Assembly (NCBI GenBank): GCA_002633005.1
Contig: NMRA01000458.1
Coordinates: 296,872 to 360,871, forward strand
From: Phoronis australis
Taxonomy: Eukaryota; Phoronida; Phoronidae
DNA: 64,000 nucleotides
Direction of reading: 5' to 3'
Shown here: positions 37,501 to 50,584 of the stretch, piece after piece
Layout: each line of letters begins with the position of its first letter
How positions within the stretch are numbered: the stretch's first letter is position 1
Position numbers and translations under genes: made by a program
Notes under the pieces: model-generated
Databases searched by the model: none
Seen by the model: only the letters and a program-made list of their open reading frames with translations
What the model was told of the DNA's origin: nothing

Positions 37501-40500
37501 TGGATTATTTACAAAAGAATTTGAATTATGCAGCATGTCTCTGTTTTTGCACCCATGTACAATACACACACGGCAGTCAGTTAAGACATTATCTTGTGAG
37601 TTTGGAGGGATCACACAAGACCACATCATGGTAATACAAGATTCTATGGCATAAGCGTGCTACTATTCTAAATCTATACCAGCAAAATGGGTGTTATTGA
37701 AAAGTTTTCCTTAGTGAACATGATCAAATGATAATGAGTCATGTTAAAATTTTAACAGCACTTCCCATCAAGACTTATTAGCGGAGTACTGTCAGTAGAT
37801 GAGCACGTCATCTACCTTAAATTTGAATAAGACTACTTAGGTCTCAGTAACTGTCGTCAAACTTTTTGTGGACGTGGCAAAATTTAGAGCTCTTTGAAAA
37901 TCCACACAACTCCGTGAAGGCAGTCTCGTAACACTTAATGTCTTTGACTTAGTGACTGGTGCTTTCAAATACATGTTGAGCTCTGTACAAAATTTGAAAA
38001 ATAGCAAAACCATTGCAAATTCCAAATATGCAAGCTGTTGAAGACAGCATTGGCTCCTGTCAATTGTACCTTCCTCAAAGTTGTTCCAAAATCATAAGAA
38101 AATTTGCTACAGATTTCTAAATATATCCAACAATCTAGACTGTGTTCTTATAAAGAGCAAACCTTTGAGAAGCGTAGGGGCCAAGTCAGCCAACAGTCGC
38201 TCCACCAGGTAAACACTGTTAGAACTCTGGGCTGAGCTACCGACGAAGTGATAAAACAAATGAATGGTGTCCTGAAATAAACCAATGATGGCACATTAAA
38301 TAGATTACAAAGAAGATTTATGACAAGTATGAAATCTCATTAGATAAAACACCTTTTGCGAGGCAAAAAAACAAGGTGAATTTTTGTCCCACTACCCATG
38401 AACCCATGATGTCATGTTACTGCACAGTGGGAATCTGCCTGAGGTTTAAAAGACCTTATTCAAGTTTTCCACATGCAGGGCTATAGATTTTATGCCACAA
38501 GATGGCAATTTTGTCTTACTTTCCCTGCTTAGTTGCGAAACCCTGTCTATTGACAATGGCAAGACGAGACAATGCTTCATTTCAACTTCATTAAGGTAAT
38601 GTAGTGACAAAACTATTCTTGTAATACAGCACTCACCATGAGTAATAAGACAAAATGACAGAATTTGTCATGATGGCAAAAAGCAAACACGTTTTACTTT
38701 AAGTAATCCACCATGACTGGAATTATAGGGACTTCAATGCAAAGCTAGCAGAGTGAAAGTGACACGCTATGACTACGAGTTTACCAAAATGATGAATCAT
38801 TACAGTTCATTTTTCCTGTAAAAGAAGTAAGTTATGAGAGGGGAAACAATTATTTTCAATTACACTTGGCGTCCACTGTAGGTGTAACATGAGACCTCAA
38901 TCAACTTCGAACCTCGGCACGCAGGTAACTTACAACAGCACATACCTTTTTCAACAGTTCTGATGTTACTTTGGCCAGAAGGCTGGTCTTCCCAAACCCT
39001 GCTGGAGCCTTAACCCAAACTGCTGGGCCATCGGCTAATGTCAGCTTCCATTCCTTTCGTTCTGCAATGTCAAACATTGAATGTTCAAGCTTTCTAAGAC
39101 AAAATGCAAATGCGAGAGCCACTCATTAAAAGACTGAGAAGAAACTCTACCAAACTCGATAGCACAAATAGTAATCTAGAGATTAAATTTGTTAGCCTCA
39201 GCATTATCAAATTAGCCCAGGTGTATTGTTTTCTTTGTATTTTATGAAACTTTTTCACAACAAGCAAAATTCAGAAAAAACACAGTTTGCTCACTAGTAA
39301 CACTTATCTCAAACCTTATTTAGTGGCCTCTACTCTAACTCGTACTTAGTGGCCTCCATTCTAACTCATATATCAAACCTTATTTAGTGGCCTCCATTCT
39401 AACTCGTATATCAAACCTTATTTAGTGACCTCCATTCTAACTCGTATATCAAACCTTATTTATTGGCCTCCATTCTAACTCGTACATCAAACCTTATTTA
39501 GTGGCCTCCATTCTAACTCGTACTTAGTGGCCTCCATTCTAACTCATATATCAAACCTTATTTAGTGGCCTCCATTCTAACTCGTATATCAAACCTTATT
39601 TAGTGACCTCCATTCTANATTTAGTGGCTTCCATTCTATTTCTAACTCGTACATCAAACCTTATTTAGTGGCCTCCATTCTAACTCGTATCAAACCTTCT
39701 TTAGTGGCCTCCATTCTAACTTGTATATCAAACCTTATTTAGTAGCCTCCATTCTAACTCATATCAAACTTTATTTAGTGGCCTCCATTTTAACTCGTAT
39801 ATCAAACCTTATTCAGAGGCCTCCCTTCTAACTCGTATCAAACCTTACTTAGTGGCCTCCATTTTAACTCGTATATCAAAAAAGCTTTGTCAAATAACTA
39901 ATAAAAGTATATATTTTCTGAAAGAAAAAAGACCAGGGAATATAATTTTTTTTTGTATTAATCACTATTATCATTATTAAGTTAACACCTCTTTAAGTCA
40001 AAATTTCATTTTTAAGAAAGGTATATTCATAGCAAAATAACCCCTCGGTCAATTTTAATGAAACCTTTTTTAAATGAAAACTTCACCAGTTACCTAAAAA
40101 ACGCTGTTAGGAATTTTCGATTAGTAGTCTTTTCGTTTGGTTTCTATGACAAATCAACTTGCAAAACGTAAGGCATATTTGTAAAAAATAGAAGTCATGT
40201 GTCTTTGTTGGACTGCGAAAAAACAAGGCCTTTATATCAAAAATCCTAACAGCATTGTTGAGATTGATGAATAAATATTAAATTTGGAATGTTTCTGTGA
40301 AATCATGTTAGCTATTTCAACATTCACTTGCAATGTCAACTGGATTTGCAGAGCGTAATTAACTTATCATTAAAACGTACTATCCCCACCACGAGGTGGG
40401 ATCAAAAGTAGGTCACAGTTCATTGTTATACACATAGTCTGTGCATATCACGAGGCGGAGACTGATACGAAACCAAGTAAGAAATGGATAACAAATATCG

Positions 40501-43500
40501 TGTCAGTGGTTAAAGCATATCATTAACATGAGATCGAAACAGCAAAACATCAATTTATTAATTAAATAACAGAACTTGGGTGAGGATTTACCTCTTTTCA
40601 CAATTTGCTGTGTTCATGACCACAGAGGCGTGAAGTGACTTGTAGCATTCGTTCTCATTGTTTGTATGCATACAGACACACAACTCCCTCAGGATAAAAA
40701 CTATGTTTCGTATTAGTTTTCCCAGGCACCATTCTACCATACGTACAACTCGGTGACTCAATATTATGGCAACTCGGTGAATGAAAGAACTGAGGGCACA
40801 TACGAAGCTGCTCTGCACCTGGTGGGAGATTCGATTTGAGTGACAGCCCTGTAACCTTTGACCTCGGATAAGTAGTATTTTGTAAAACAAATATCCATGC
40901 GCTTGTGCGGTTCCAAGTTGGTTTTGCTAAATCTTTTTTTCTCGCTACACGGTATATATTTTGTATTTGAAGTTCCCCGAGAATGAAAAAAGGTATTTTG
41001 CTAGACATGTGAAATATTGTAAAAATGGCCAATTTTTGTGAATAAGGTTTCAGATAACCTTTAAAGTAACATTTTGATAAAAGAAATAAACACAGAACAT
41101 TGATGTGTGCCAACAGTGTGCATCACATACGGCACATTATACAAAGGATGACCATTATTTCCACAAGAGGGAGCAACTTTATTAAATTTGAAAATGCCTT
41201 CAAGTGATTTAGCGAAAAGGGAGACAGACTCAAAAACAGACATAAAATATTAAAAATGGCAACTAGGGGTCGCAGAATATGTTGAATCTATTCGAGAGCA
41301 GAAAAGGTGTTGCGAAATTTCATGCACCTCTTTTAACTGAAATTGCCAGAAGGGAGCACAGCGATTGTCGACTCAGTCTGAAAATTTGCTCATGTCATCT
41401 GATCCATGATAGGAACATGTCTGGAAATCTTCAACTTCCATCAAGGAGTTTTGGAGATACAGCAGCAGACACAAAACAAAAAGTACAAGGTCCCAAAATA
41501 AGCCATCATAGACATTACCAAGCTATAAAATTTCATGTAATTTAACATCTCATTCCAAAACATAATGAAACTGGTAAACATATATTCATTTAAAAATGTA
41601 GAAAATGGTCTTGGTATACTACAGCACATCAACTGGGCAAAAAAAATCAAGCAAACCTACCATTTTCTGTGAGCAGTTGTTCATTGTCAACTCCATGGGG
41701 GGCGTCATAGGTCATGTCACCACAGGCAAACTCTATCAACTTATTAAGCTCCGACTCTAAACCACAGACACACTCGGAATGTTTATTGACATACAGCTTC
41801 TGAAGTTCACACTCTGAAAAGCAAATAAATCACAATGTGGTTTGTAATGAACTGATGGTACAGCACAATCTTTTACCATATTATAACTGATGTGTTTTGG
41901 ATGAATATGCACTTATAACCAATTACCTCGTAAAACCACACATATTACTTTGCAAAATGTTTGTGACAGAAAACAGACTTATTGTAATATTTAATTACAG
42001 TTACAGGCAATGACTCGTTGTCACACCTTGTTCGGATGAATCCAGGTCTTTCACATTAGCTTGGTCAGGAAATTTCTTTAAAATGGCATTTTTGAAAAAT
42101 TCCAGCACCCTTTTACCAAATTCTTCCAACCCAGACAGATTAACCTGAAAACAAAAGAACCAATCAACACTCAACACTGATATAACATACCAATACATGG
42201 CCACATCAACACTGATATTACATACCCATACATGACCTCCATGATAGCAAGTAACAGCATATGTTCACGAAAACAACAACGGATTTAAAACTTGACATGT
42301 TTCGGTGTCATTTATTAAACACCATCCTCAGAAGTCATAATACAGTGGCCACCTAGCTAGGCCCAGCAACAAGTAATGAATACATGACCACAGTAAAGAA
42401 GGTTATTCTAAATGTAGATCATCTGGTCAGAAGCTACTCATAAAATATTGTCAACATTATCATTCAGCAAACAATTTTGCCAACCAAATGAGTATTGCCA
42501 GTAAGCCTAAATGAACCATGATGTCTTCTCACTTACTCTGTTTTTCGTTCAACTTGTCGTTCTCGAGTTATTAGGCTGTGAGATACCAACTGACCAATGC
42601 AAACGCTACGAGATGTCATACAACCTTATCAATCCATAACTACATTTTTCTGATAATATACCGTAAGACAATTCCACCTAAACATCAATATGTCATCAAT
42701 CTCAGGAAAATAGATATTCCATCTACTTTTACACCATCTCAGCGCATTGACCATCTACCTTTTCCTGACCCGTAGTTCTCTCCTCAGTCCCTGTTACTTT
42801 GCACTTGTAGTGAAACACTTGGCCAGGAAACCTTTCAACCAGCTTCTCCTTCAAAGTCTGAAATCCAAAGACGTGAACAAAAGTGTATTTCCCAAACATA
42901 ACTGAAACACAAGCAGAAATGTAGCATTTAATATGACCATCGCAAACATCTCATGATGCAAAATAGATGTGTAGCAATCTTAGGGACTTTAAGGACTATA
43001 AACTGGACATGCAATGATCACCAATTTTAGTAGGCAAATGTCTTTATTCGTTAAGCAACTCTTTACACCATCAGCTAATGATTATGGGCATAAAATCAAA
43101 TGTCGTCCACCGAACACAGATTTGTAGTATGTTCGGTATGTTCAAAGTTGCATTGTACGCCATTTGAACTTGAACACCTAACCTCATGTGAAAGAAATAT
43201 GTGGCAAGTAAGCTAACGTGTGTTTTCAAAAACCAACAAAACTAAGGTAACATATTTATCTACAGCTCAACAGGAAGTTGTCGGAACAGTCCAAAAATGG
43301 ATTAGTGATGCTATCTTCTGTATCAAATCCCACGCCAAGCTCCAAACACAAAATGCAAATAAGGGCTCGATTTTCGTCAGAAAACACTTAACACTGAACT
43401 GCGAAAGAGTCCAAAGTATACGTTAGGTAACAGACAGGCATGAGCTAAATCTGAACAAAATCTCAAAAAAATGTACAGAAGCTAGAGCGATGACAAGCAA

Positions 43501-46500
43501 AATCATGACGGACAACAGCGACTGACTGATAATGGACCATGTGCCAAGAATGCATCGTAAGCACAGCCATCTAAAAATAGGTGCATAAAAAGGCCAGTAT
43601 TTCAAACTCCACAACAAAGTCCAAAGGATTCTTCAGTAGCCACACACAAGCCAAAGTTTTTGTTTTCTGTCTCAGGTCATCAGTATTCAAGTGTCAGACA
43701 TGGACAGCACATGCCTAAGTTATGAACCACATCCATTCATACAGAACAGCTTTTTCCATGAAGAAGTGCAATTACCTTCAAATGTAACTTTGCTACTTCA
43801 TCTTGTTCTGTAAAATCCTTCACAAACTGTGGCGGCAGGTCCTTGACAAAGTCAGGAGATCGGAATAAAAAGGCTGCATTAGGATTCTGTGATCTGAAAA
43901 CAAAGAAAAGCTCATCATGAGCCTCGTAAAGGTGCATTGTGGGTAACTCAGTTGTGCACTTCTAAATTGCTTGGAATAGAGCATAATGCAGTTTGCAAAA
44001 CATCCTTCAATAAGCTTCTGTGGTTAATGGATAAACTTGATTGACTTCACTGGTTCCATCAGGTCAACCAGTGCAGAGACTTGTAATGATTGGTTCTTAA
44101 TAACAGTATCTAGCCTTTCAGTTAAGCACATGTCTTGGCAAATTGACCTGACAGACCCAGAGAAGCCAATTAAGTGCAGCCAATGTGTTTGCCTGTGACT
44201 TTCAGGACCTGAATTATATTTTCGGCATTTCAAGAATGCAGGGTTAGTCCCATAAACGTGGTATACAGGCAGAGCTGCTCAGATGGACAACTTTTTCACT
44301 ACAAAAGGCTGTCTTTTAAATCCCTTTTCCAATTAAATTCCCAAAAACTTTGGGAGTTCAAAACTCTAAAAACATTCTTTTTCCACGTTATGAAAATCTA
44401 CAAGAGTTTTGTTATTATGTAATATAAATTTATATATATTTTCAAAACTAGGGCTGCAAAAGATGTTCTCATTTTTGTCAACATCGCATCTCTCTTTGTA
44501 CTCTTTCATGCTTAATAAGACAAAAATAGCTATACAAGAATCCCGACCAGAAAAGGTTAGTACTGCTAGGTTCGTGGAATCAACAACACAAAAGAAGGGC
44601 GGTTCTGGACCAAAACTATGAAAGGATGACTTTTTATGAAAGCTACCTACAAATGGAACATTAATTTCAGTCTATTCTTTAAATAGGTTGGTATCCCAAT
44701 TTTCCAGCTGCCCCATCCCCTCCCCGAGTGCCCTCAGGGTCAAGGCATATGAAATCTGCCATGTCATATGTTAGGAGATTGTGTTTTTCCTGTACCTTGG
44801 GCGAGTTCATACTAGTGCCAGTTTTCATTGTGTTGGAGTTAGCAAGTGTATAATCTCTAATAAGTAGTATTTTGTATCCTTATTTAAGCGGCAAGTTTTA
44901 TTTAGTAACTTGACCTCTAAGTACTTTCATAATTCATGCATTCAGTAAATCTGTCCCCACACCATTAAAAGCACATTAGCCACCAGTCCAACATCACATC
45001 CCCTAACAAAAGTGCCTAATGGGGCAAAACAAGCAAGTTGACATTAGGGCTCGGAATGACCAAAGACAAAAAGAGGAAAATTTTCCAGGTGATGTGTCGT
45101 TCCACAAATAAATAGGCTTGTGTGATAGAAATATTTTTCATGATGTAAAATTTAACTGAAATAAATGTTTATGCATGAATAAAGTAAAAATAAAGATAAA
45201 TAAGAGACAAAAAAGAGGAAACTGGAAATCAAATAAGAGGAAATTGAAACCATAAAGAGGAAATCCTCTTAAAAGAGGAAAATTCCAAGCCCTGCGACAT
45301 TGAGAATGTGGGACACCCAATCACTTTTAGTCATCAGGCACCAGCAAGACCAAATCAATCACCTTCCTTGAAGAAATTAGCATTTGCATGATCAAAGAAC
45401 TTTTGCCCTTAACCTACCTATAAGCAGCACATAGGATCTCCATCTGAGTGACTGAAGAACCAGACACCCATTGGTACAACTGGCATATGTCTTCTGGCAC
45501 ATCTTCATCACTAGGTACCCAGCCGTATCTAGACCATAACAATAACAGAAATTTGAGGTAAATTTTGATAGAGATGAGCCTTGAGACTACCAAACGGTAC
45601 TCAAAATTTAACTCATAAATTGACAAACTGCCATCGCTTATGATGTGATTGGTGAATTAGTTGAGCCACAAACAAAATTAGACGGCATTCAGCCTTGAAG
45701 TAGAATGTAAGTCAGCTGTAAAAAAACACACCATGTTTTAATTGTTTCCAAATCTCAACGGAATTTTAAATATCGAAAATTTCATTCATTTGTTAGAAAC
45801 TATTAGTCTTAGGAATTTGAAAAGAGATTCCTCCACAATCATTTTTCTATCTAAAAACAGAAAATACTTCATTTAAGAAATGACTTTACCCAAAAGAATC
45901 AATGTCAGTAATGACAACTGAAGGATGATAATAGTAATTTAAAACGTAAAAACAAAATACAATATTCTACCTACTAATTATAACCTGCACAAGTAACCAG
46001 CTAGCATTACATATCAGTCATAAGTCAGACATCCCATCATTCCACATTAGACATCAATTGTCAGGCATTATCTCACATTTCCACATCATAGATAAAATTA
46101 ATACCAAGAAGCAACACTGTAAACAAAGAAATTTCATGAAACCTGATGCATCCATTACGCCACCCGGTGGCAACATCGCACCAACTTGCCTTTCACTGAG
46201 CATGTTGAGAAAAAAAGCCTGACCATCAGTCTCTTCCAGACACCGATCAATCTCAGCAAGACACGTGGCTAGAACAACGCGAGATGTGGATTCCGCGGGT
46301 ACACCCCAACGCAGGTCACACTCGACAAGTTGTAGCTTGTAGGACTCGCACCACTCACGTAACTCAGGAATCACCTGCAAAGGACATATACATCATTGTC
46401 TGAGTACATTTACAACAAGACTAACAAAGAGTGGACAAGAAGATACTTTGGCAACAAACTAAGTATTGCTAAGACGGAAACCACAGACAACACTGACAGT

Positions 46501-49416
46501 GCAAAATCCTGGAAGTACTCCGTGAAACCGCACACTACTGCTAAAGTAAAGAGTAGAGAATGGTATGGCAGTTTTTCACATGGTGTAATCGTAGATATTG
46601 AGTCAGCCAAAGAAACTCGTATAAGGCCAATGAGATGAGCTCAAATTCAATTGGCCAGTGACAATGAGAAATGCACCATAACTGTCCAATAGTATTTGTC
46701 TAAGTGAGAAATGCACAAGCAACAACCAATGAGTCATAGAAAGCCTTTACATTCAAATGTATGTTGAGCTGCCAGTAACTCCAATCAGTGTTGTGGGGTG
46801 CATGGAATATTGAAAAACGCACTAAGAAAGCACTTTTTGCCAAGTAAATTTGATATTTCTGAAATGACTGGCCTATCCACTTGAGCGACGGACGACCAGC
46901 CGATAATATTAAGAAAGTGGTCTTCATGTCAAGCAATTTTAAATTTTAAATTTTGCCCGTCTTTTTAAACTCTGCCCATTCCGTTGAACCCAACCAAAAT
47001 AAAATTCTGGCCGTCCAAAAGACAGCGGCTGTATGAACCTGTGCCCCAGCAATGGACATCAAACTAAATCTGAAATTGTAACTACAGAACATGGTGATTA
47101 TAGTAGTTGCAGTGCACGTGCACAAGGACATAGAACTGACAGAGGCTTTGGACTATATGACTGGCCTATGCTGGAAAGGTATTGGTACTTAGCAATTGTT
47201 CCTCATGCCTAAAACCAGTATCAATCGTTATCGACTCATCAAAAAGTGGTAGATTGCCTAAGAAAATATAACATTAACATCGAAATAGCCAAATTTGAAA
47301 GAAACCAAATTTGAATTTACCACTAAATATTTATACGATTGCCATGGCTGTATTTTTATATTATTCAGGGTGGACAGACAGGTTCAAGTGTTTGAAACAC
47401 CCCCAATAAATAACAGTGGTAGAATTAACGCTTTCATTGTATTCTGAATGAGTAAACCCATTGATAAAACTGTAGATCTGTCAAGACTGTATCTGTCCTT
47501 TGAATAATAACCACTCCAGAAAAAATAAACTCTTGAATAGAAATTATGAATGCTCAATTTGATTATGTAATAAGCACATGCAGATTTTAAACACACTTTT
47601 TTTACAAGAAGTTCCCTTTCACAATGAAAATCCCTGAAAGTTGAAGATACGAAGAGTCTGACAATCTGTCGACCAATAATCGGAGGCGATTCAAATTGAG
47701 GCTTCACATAACATTTGCACTGGTCTTCAATGATCTTCCAGCAGCTGTCAACACACGACTGCATGGTTGAATCTAAAAAACAAAGACATGCACAATATAA
47801 TTATGGCACATGTCAACAAATAACTTATTAGGAGGGCAATGACAAATTCAACTCCACGCCATCTTGAAGTCCTTTTAAAGTAGAATATACAGATAGTGGC
47901 TTATAATTGTGGACAGATGTTGTGATTGGCTGATGATCGATTACAGTAGAAAATTACAAGATGTTACTGCACAAGGTGTACAGCATTCACCTGATGCATC
48001 CAAATTTAAATCAGAGCAACAAAAGGTGTTGATATGTGCCCACACTGCACTACAAAAAGTAAGTTTCTTGGGCTGCTCGTCAGTTTCATTTAAGGTACAG
48101 CGAGACAGCAGTTTGACCACAAGCTGCAATAGTCAGGATTGACAAAAAAGAGTTGATACCTTGTCTTTGAAAACTTAATCAAAAACTTTAAAAAATTAAC
48201 AGACATTTTACAACAAAGAACTAAAACATGCTGTAAAGAGACACAGCACTAGGCATTCGTACAATACCAGGTTTAGTCTACTGTTTTTCATAAGAACAAT
48301 CATGACAAGATTTGGCATATATAAAAGTAGACAGACAATGACAGAAAGGGCAAAGTACTATTTAGAAACTGCTCAAAATTGATAGTTGTCATCATCCCGA
48401 AATGAAACAGACACTAGGGTGTGCTGCAATAGTCAAATCACAGAAAAGTCGAATATAGAGAAAAGTGTCTTTTCACTGATGAACTTGCTGTGCACACCTC
48501 TCAGAAACTGTCTAAAGCAGACCACAGTCTTAGCACACCGAGATTATTCACTGTGGTCAACAACACTGTCATAAGAACAGTTGACTAGTGACTAGTACCT
48601 TTTAGTGCTTAACTTAAAACTGATACTTGCTTATGGTGAAAGCATATAAGTATAGCCATAAAAAGCAGTGCAGTAAATAAACATCACAAATATTCCCTTC
48701 TAATCAAAAGTGACACGGAAATTACACTTTTAGAAAAGAACACCACAAAAATTCCCCATTTAGAAGGTACAGGCACCTTTCTCTTCAGGTGAGTGAGGGC
48801 CCTGAATGCAGGGTTAGAGAGCATTCACATAAAATTGGATTGTTGATCAATGATCAATTGCCAAACACAGTCTGATTATCAATTTTGAAATCTGTCAATC
48901 CTATCAGTAGAATTTTTCTTTACAAATTATGCAAACTATACAGTCTAGTAAATTTGTTCTTACACACAAACTTCAGGCACATAGAAGAAGCCTGCACTAA
49001 ACTGTTGTTGTAAGAACCAGTCTTCGGTACAACAGTGCACACGACAGTGGCTTATCTGAATTACAAGGAGTGACAACGAATCTGTTTTCCCATAAATCAC
49101 ATGAAGACAACACCTTTCAATACAAACACTGGTCTTATTGTGGAATATTGCAGTTACCTAGTAACCTTTTAAATTTTTTCAATCAGAATACTGAAGAAAT
49201 CATGTGTGTTTATCATGTGCACTTGAAAGCAACCGTAACACCCACGTGATTATTTGCCAAGAAACTCTTTGACAAAAATCATGAACTTGACCACACCCCC
49301 TTTTGTTTACCTCCGTTAACCGAAGAGCTTGACCTTCCAGACTGAATCTCCAAACTTGATGCAGTAGTAGTTTTCTGTCTCTTCGCTCGACTGACAGCAG
49401 ACGAGATGCTTCCCAT
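31527..49416 (-). CDS. DUF4062-NACHT STAND NTPase, TEP1/NPHP3-like (17 exons, 845 aa)
   Basis: Exons in coding order: 49311-49416, 47597-47772, 46190-46374, 45418-45528, 43776-43893, 42759-42857, 42027-42144, 41661-41813, 38946-39061, 38163-38271, 37264-37376, 35945-36145, 34833-35045, 34465-34656, 33498-33652, 32130-32184, 31527-31844. They total 2538 nt and every junction keeps phase. Residues 73-260 form a DUF4062-like domain (RLFVSSTFRDFHCERELL, LVECDLRWGV, LNMLSERYGWVP). Walker A is APAGFGKTSLLA (about 373-384) and Walker B RIVIILDGLNE (458-468). A helical NACHT-associated region follows (VPLWLSIACEELRTFGEF). Residues 741-845 hold four CxxC pairs (759/762, 778/781, 809/812, 828/831), probably zinc-binding. 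The start MGSISSAVSRAKRQK fits N-myristoylation and recalls NPHP3. No TPR or WD40 repeats follow, unlike NPHP3 and TEP1. STAND NTPases act as ligand-triggered switches; the ligand here is unknown. The exon begins GT before ATG, so an upstream 5' UTR exon is likely. One intron is GC-AG. Confidence 0.88.
33287..33376 (-). repeat. Tandem repeat, 2 x 45 bp, NACHT gene intron
   Basis: Two near-identical copies start at 33287 and 33332 (plus strand TTAAGTAAGATGCTCCTAAA). They lie between the exons at 33498 and 32184. Confidence 0.85.
35613..35720 (-). repeat. Tandem repeat, 3 x 36 bp, NACHT gene intron
   Basis: Copies at 35613, 35649 and 35685 begin AGCTTATGGCTAACCACCAG on the plus strand. The period is a multiple of 3 and the unit lacks stops, which explains ORFs on both strands here. 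Confidence 0.9.
39300..39890 (-). repeat. About 38-bp minisatellite with a gap at 39618, NACHT gene intron
   Basis: Some 15 or more units on the plus strand carry TTATTTAGTGGCCTCCATTC, then TAACTCGTATATCAAACC. Some units lack the ATATCAAACC part, giving shorter periods. A single N at 39618 interrupts a unit, so array length is not reliable. The array lies in the intron just upstream of the Walker A exon. Confidence 0.9.
41205..41480 (+). repeat. Interspersed repeat sharing a core with 54231-54667
   Basis: It shares AAAAATGGC(A/C)ACTAGG, CGCA(G)A(A)TATGT(T/C)GAAT and an AATTTCATG(C/A)A block in the same order as 54231-54667. It lies in a NACHT gene intron. It has no coding capacity and resembles a short non-autonomous element. 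Confidence 0.5.
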
Positions 49417-49418
49417 AC

Positions 49419-50379
49419 CTGAAATATTGCATCATCTTCAAGTGAAACAAGATATACCGAGTGTACCAATATACAGGTACATATCGTATGTGCCAAAGCC
49501 CACTTTACAACGACTTGGAGGTCTAAACTGAATCCTTTCTCAGTGAAATAAAAACAAGATAATGATATAAAAAGACAGTGCCGAACATTGCGAGCTTACT
49601 GTAATGCAACAGAGATTGATGCCATTTATTACTCATATCTCAGGGAAAGATTTTGCAAAATGTAACGTTTAGGTCCATCTGATATTTAGGTATACATTGC
49701 TTGAAAGGTACTAGCCTAAGTGACGTGACTTCAGCGGTACAAGTAAGTAAAATGTTTATTTGCTCACATGACCTGGAATGTGTTACGACATGACTGGTTA
49801 ATAACACCGAGTACGTAATTTTTTATATTACATGGGCAAATCACAAAGTAGAGATCCATACGCCTTACATTTTATCGTCCGCAAAACACCAAGCAACCAA
49901 ACACGCGCAAACCAAACAATGCCGGAATTCTGAGAAGGTGACAAGGCCGTCATTGACATGCAAACAACTTCTTAAAAGGACCCATCTTCGGCGGCAAATT
50001 CCATATCCACGTTCATTCAAACGAAAAAGAGCCCCAACTAAAGAGACTATCTAGCTGTGCTGTCTGAAGGTCAATTCAGTGCTCACGAACTGGGAAGCCT
50101 TGCTGACTGTTATTTATAAACATTTTTGGGTTTTAATATTACAACTTCAAAGACTATTTATTAGATTTTAACTTGAATATTTGCTACAAAAGCTGAATGC
50201 AATTCAAAATTGTTAAGCTTAAAATAAAACTATTAACAAAAAGTAACTGAATTACTTTACATTGCACAACCGTGTTTTTACAAAAGTTGCATCATGTGGT
50301 TGAAAGTTTTAGACACGTCAAGTTTTTCAACAAAAAAGAACATTTGTAAGGTTCATGTGAGAAAACAAATCCTACACTC
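49419..50379. other. Presumed 5' flank of the NACHT gene
   Basis: An upstream leader exon is expected because the first coding exon starts at an acceptor (plus strand CTGAAATATT directly after 49418). I could not place that exon or a promoter with any confidence. Confidence 0.3.
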
Positions 50380-50495
50380 GTCTCAGATTTATGACATGGG
50401 CAAAACCTCATCAAAATTTCGTCAAAATCCCTCCGCAAGTCTCAGGATTTTGACAAAATTTCCAAAAGGTTTTGTCCATGTCATAAACCTGAGAC
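50380..50495. repeat. Long hairpin: 51-nt arms with 14-nt loop
   Basis: Arm one is 50380-50430 (starts GTCTCAGATTTATGACATGG) and arm two is 50445-50495 (its reverse complement starts GTCTCAGGTTTATGACATGG). The arms differ at about 7 of 51 positions, with no length change, and the loop is CTCCGCAAGTCTCA. It could be a foldback MITE or a hairpin RNA source. No clear target duplication is seen. Confidence 0.85.
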
Positions 50496-50584
50496 TCAGC
50501 ACTTGACATTCTTGCTTCATGAAATTTGAAAATCTACTGTGAAAAGTAACAATATCACAAAACAATTTCATCAAACACGAGATT

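Noticed and set aside
41279-41545. 88-aa plus-strand ORF
   Set aside because: It lies in an interspersed repeat and shows no family resemblance.
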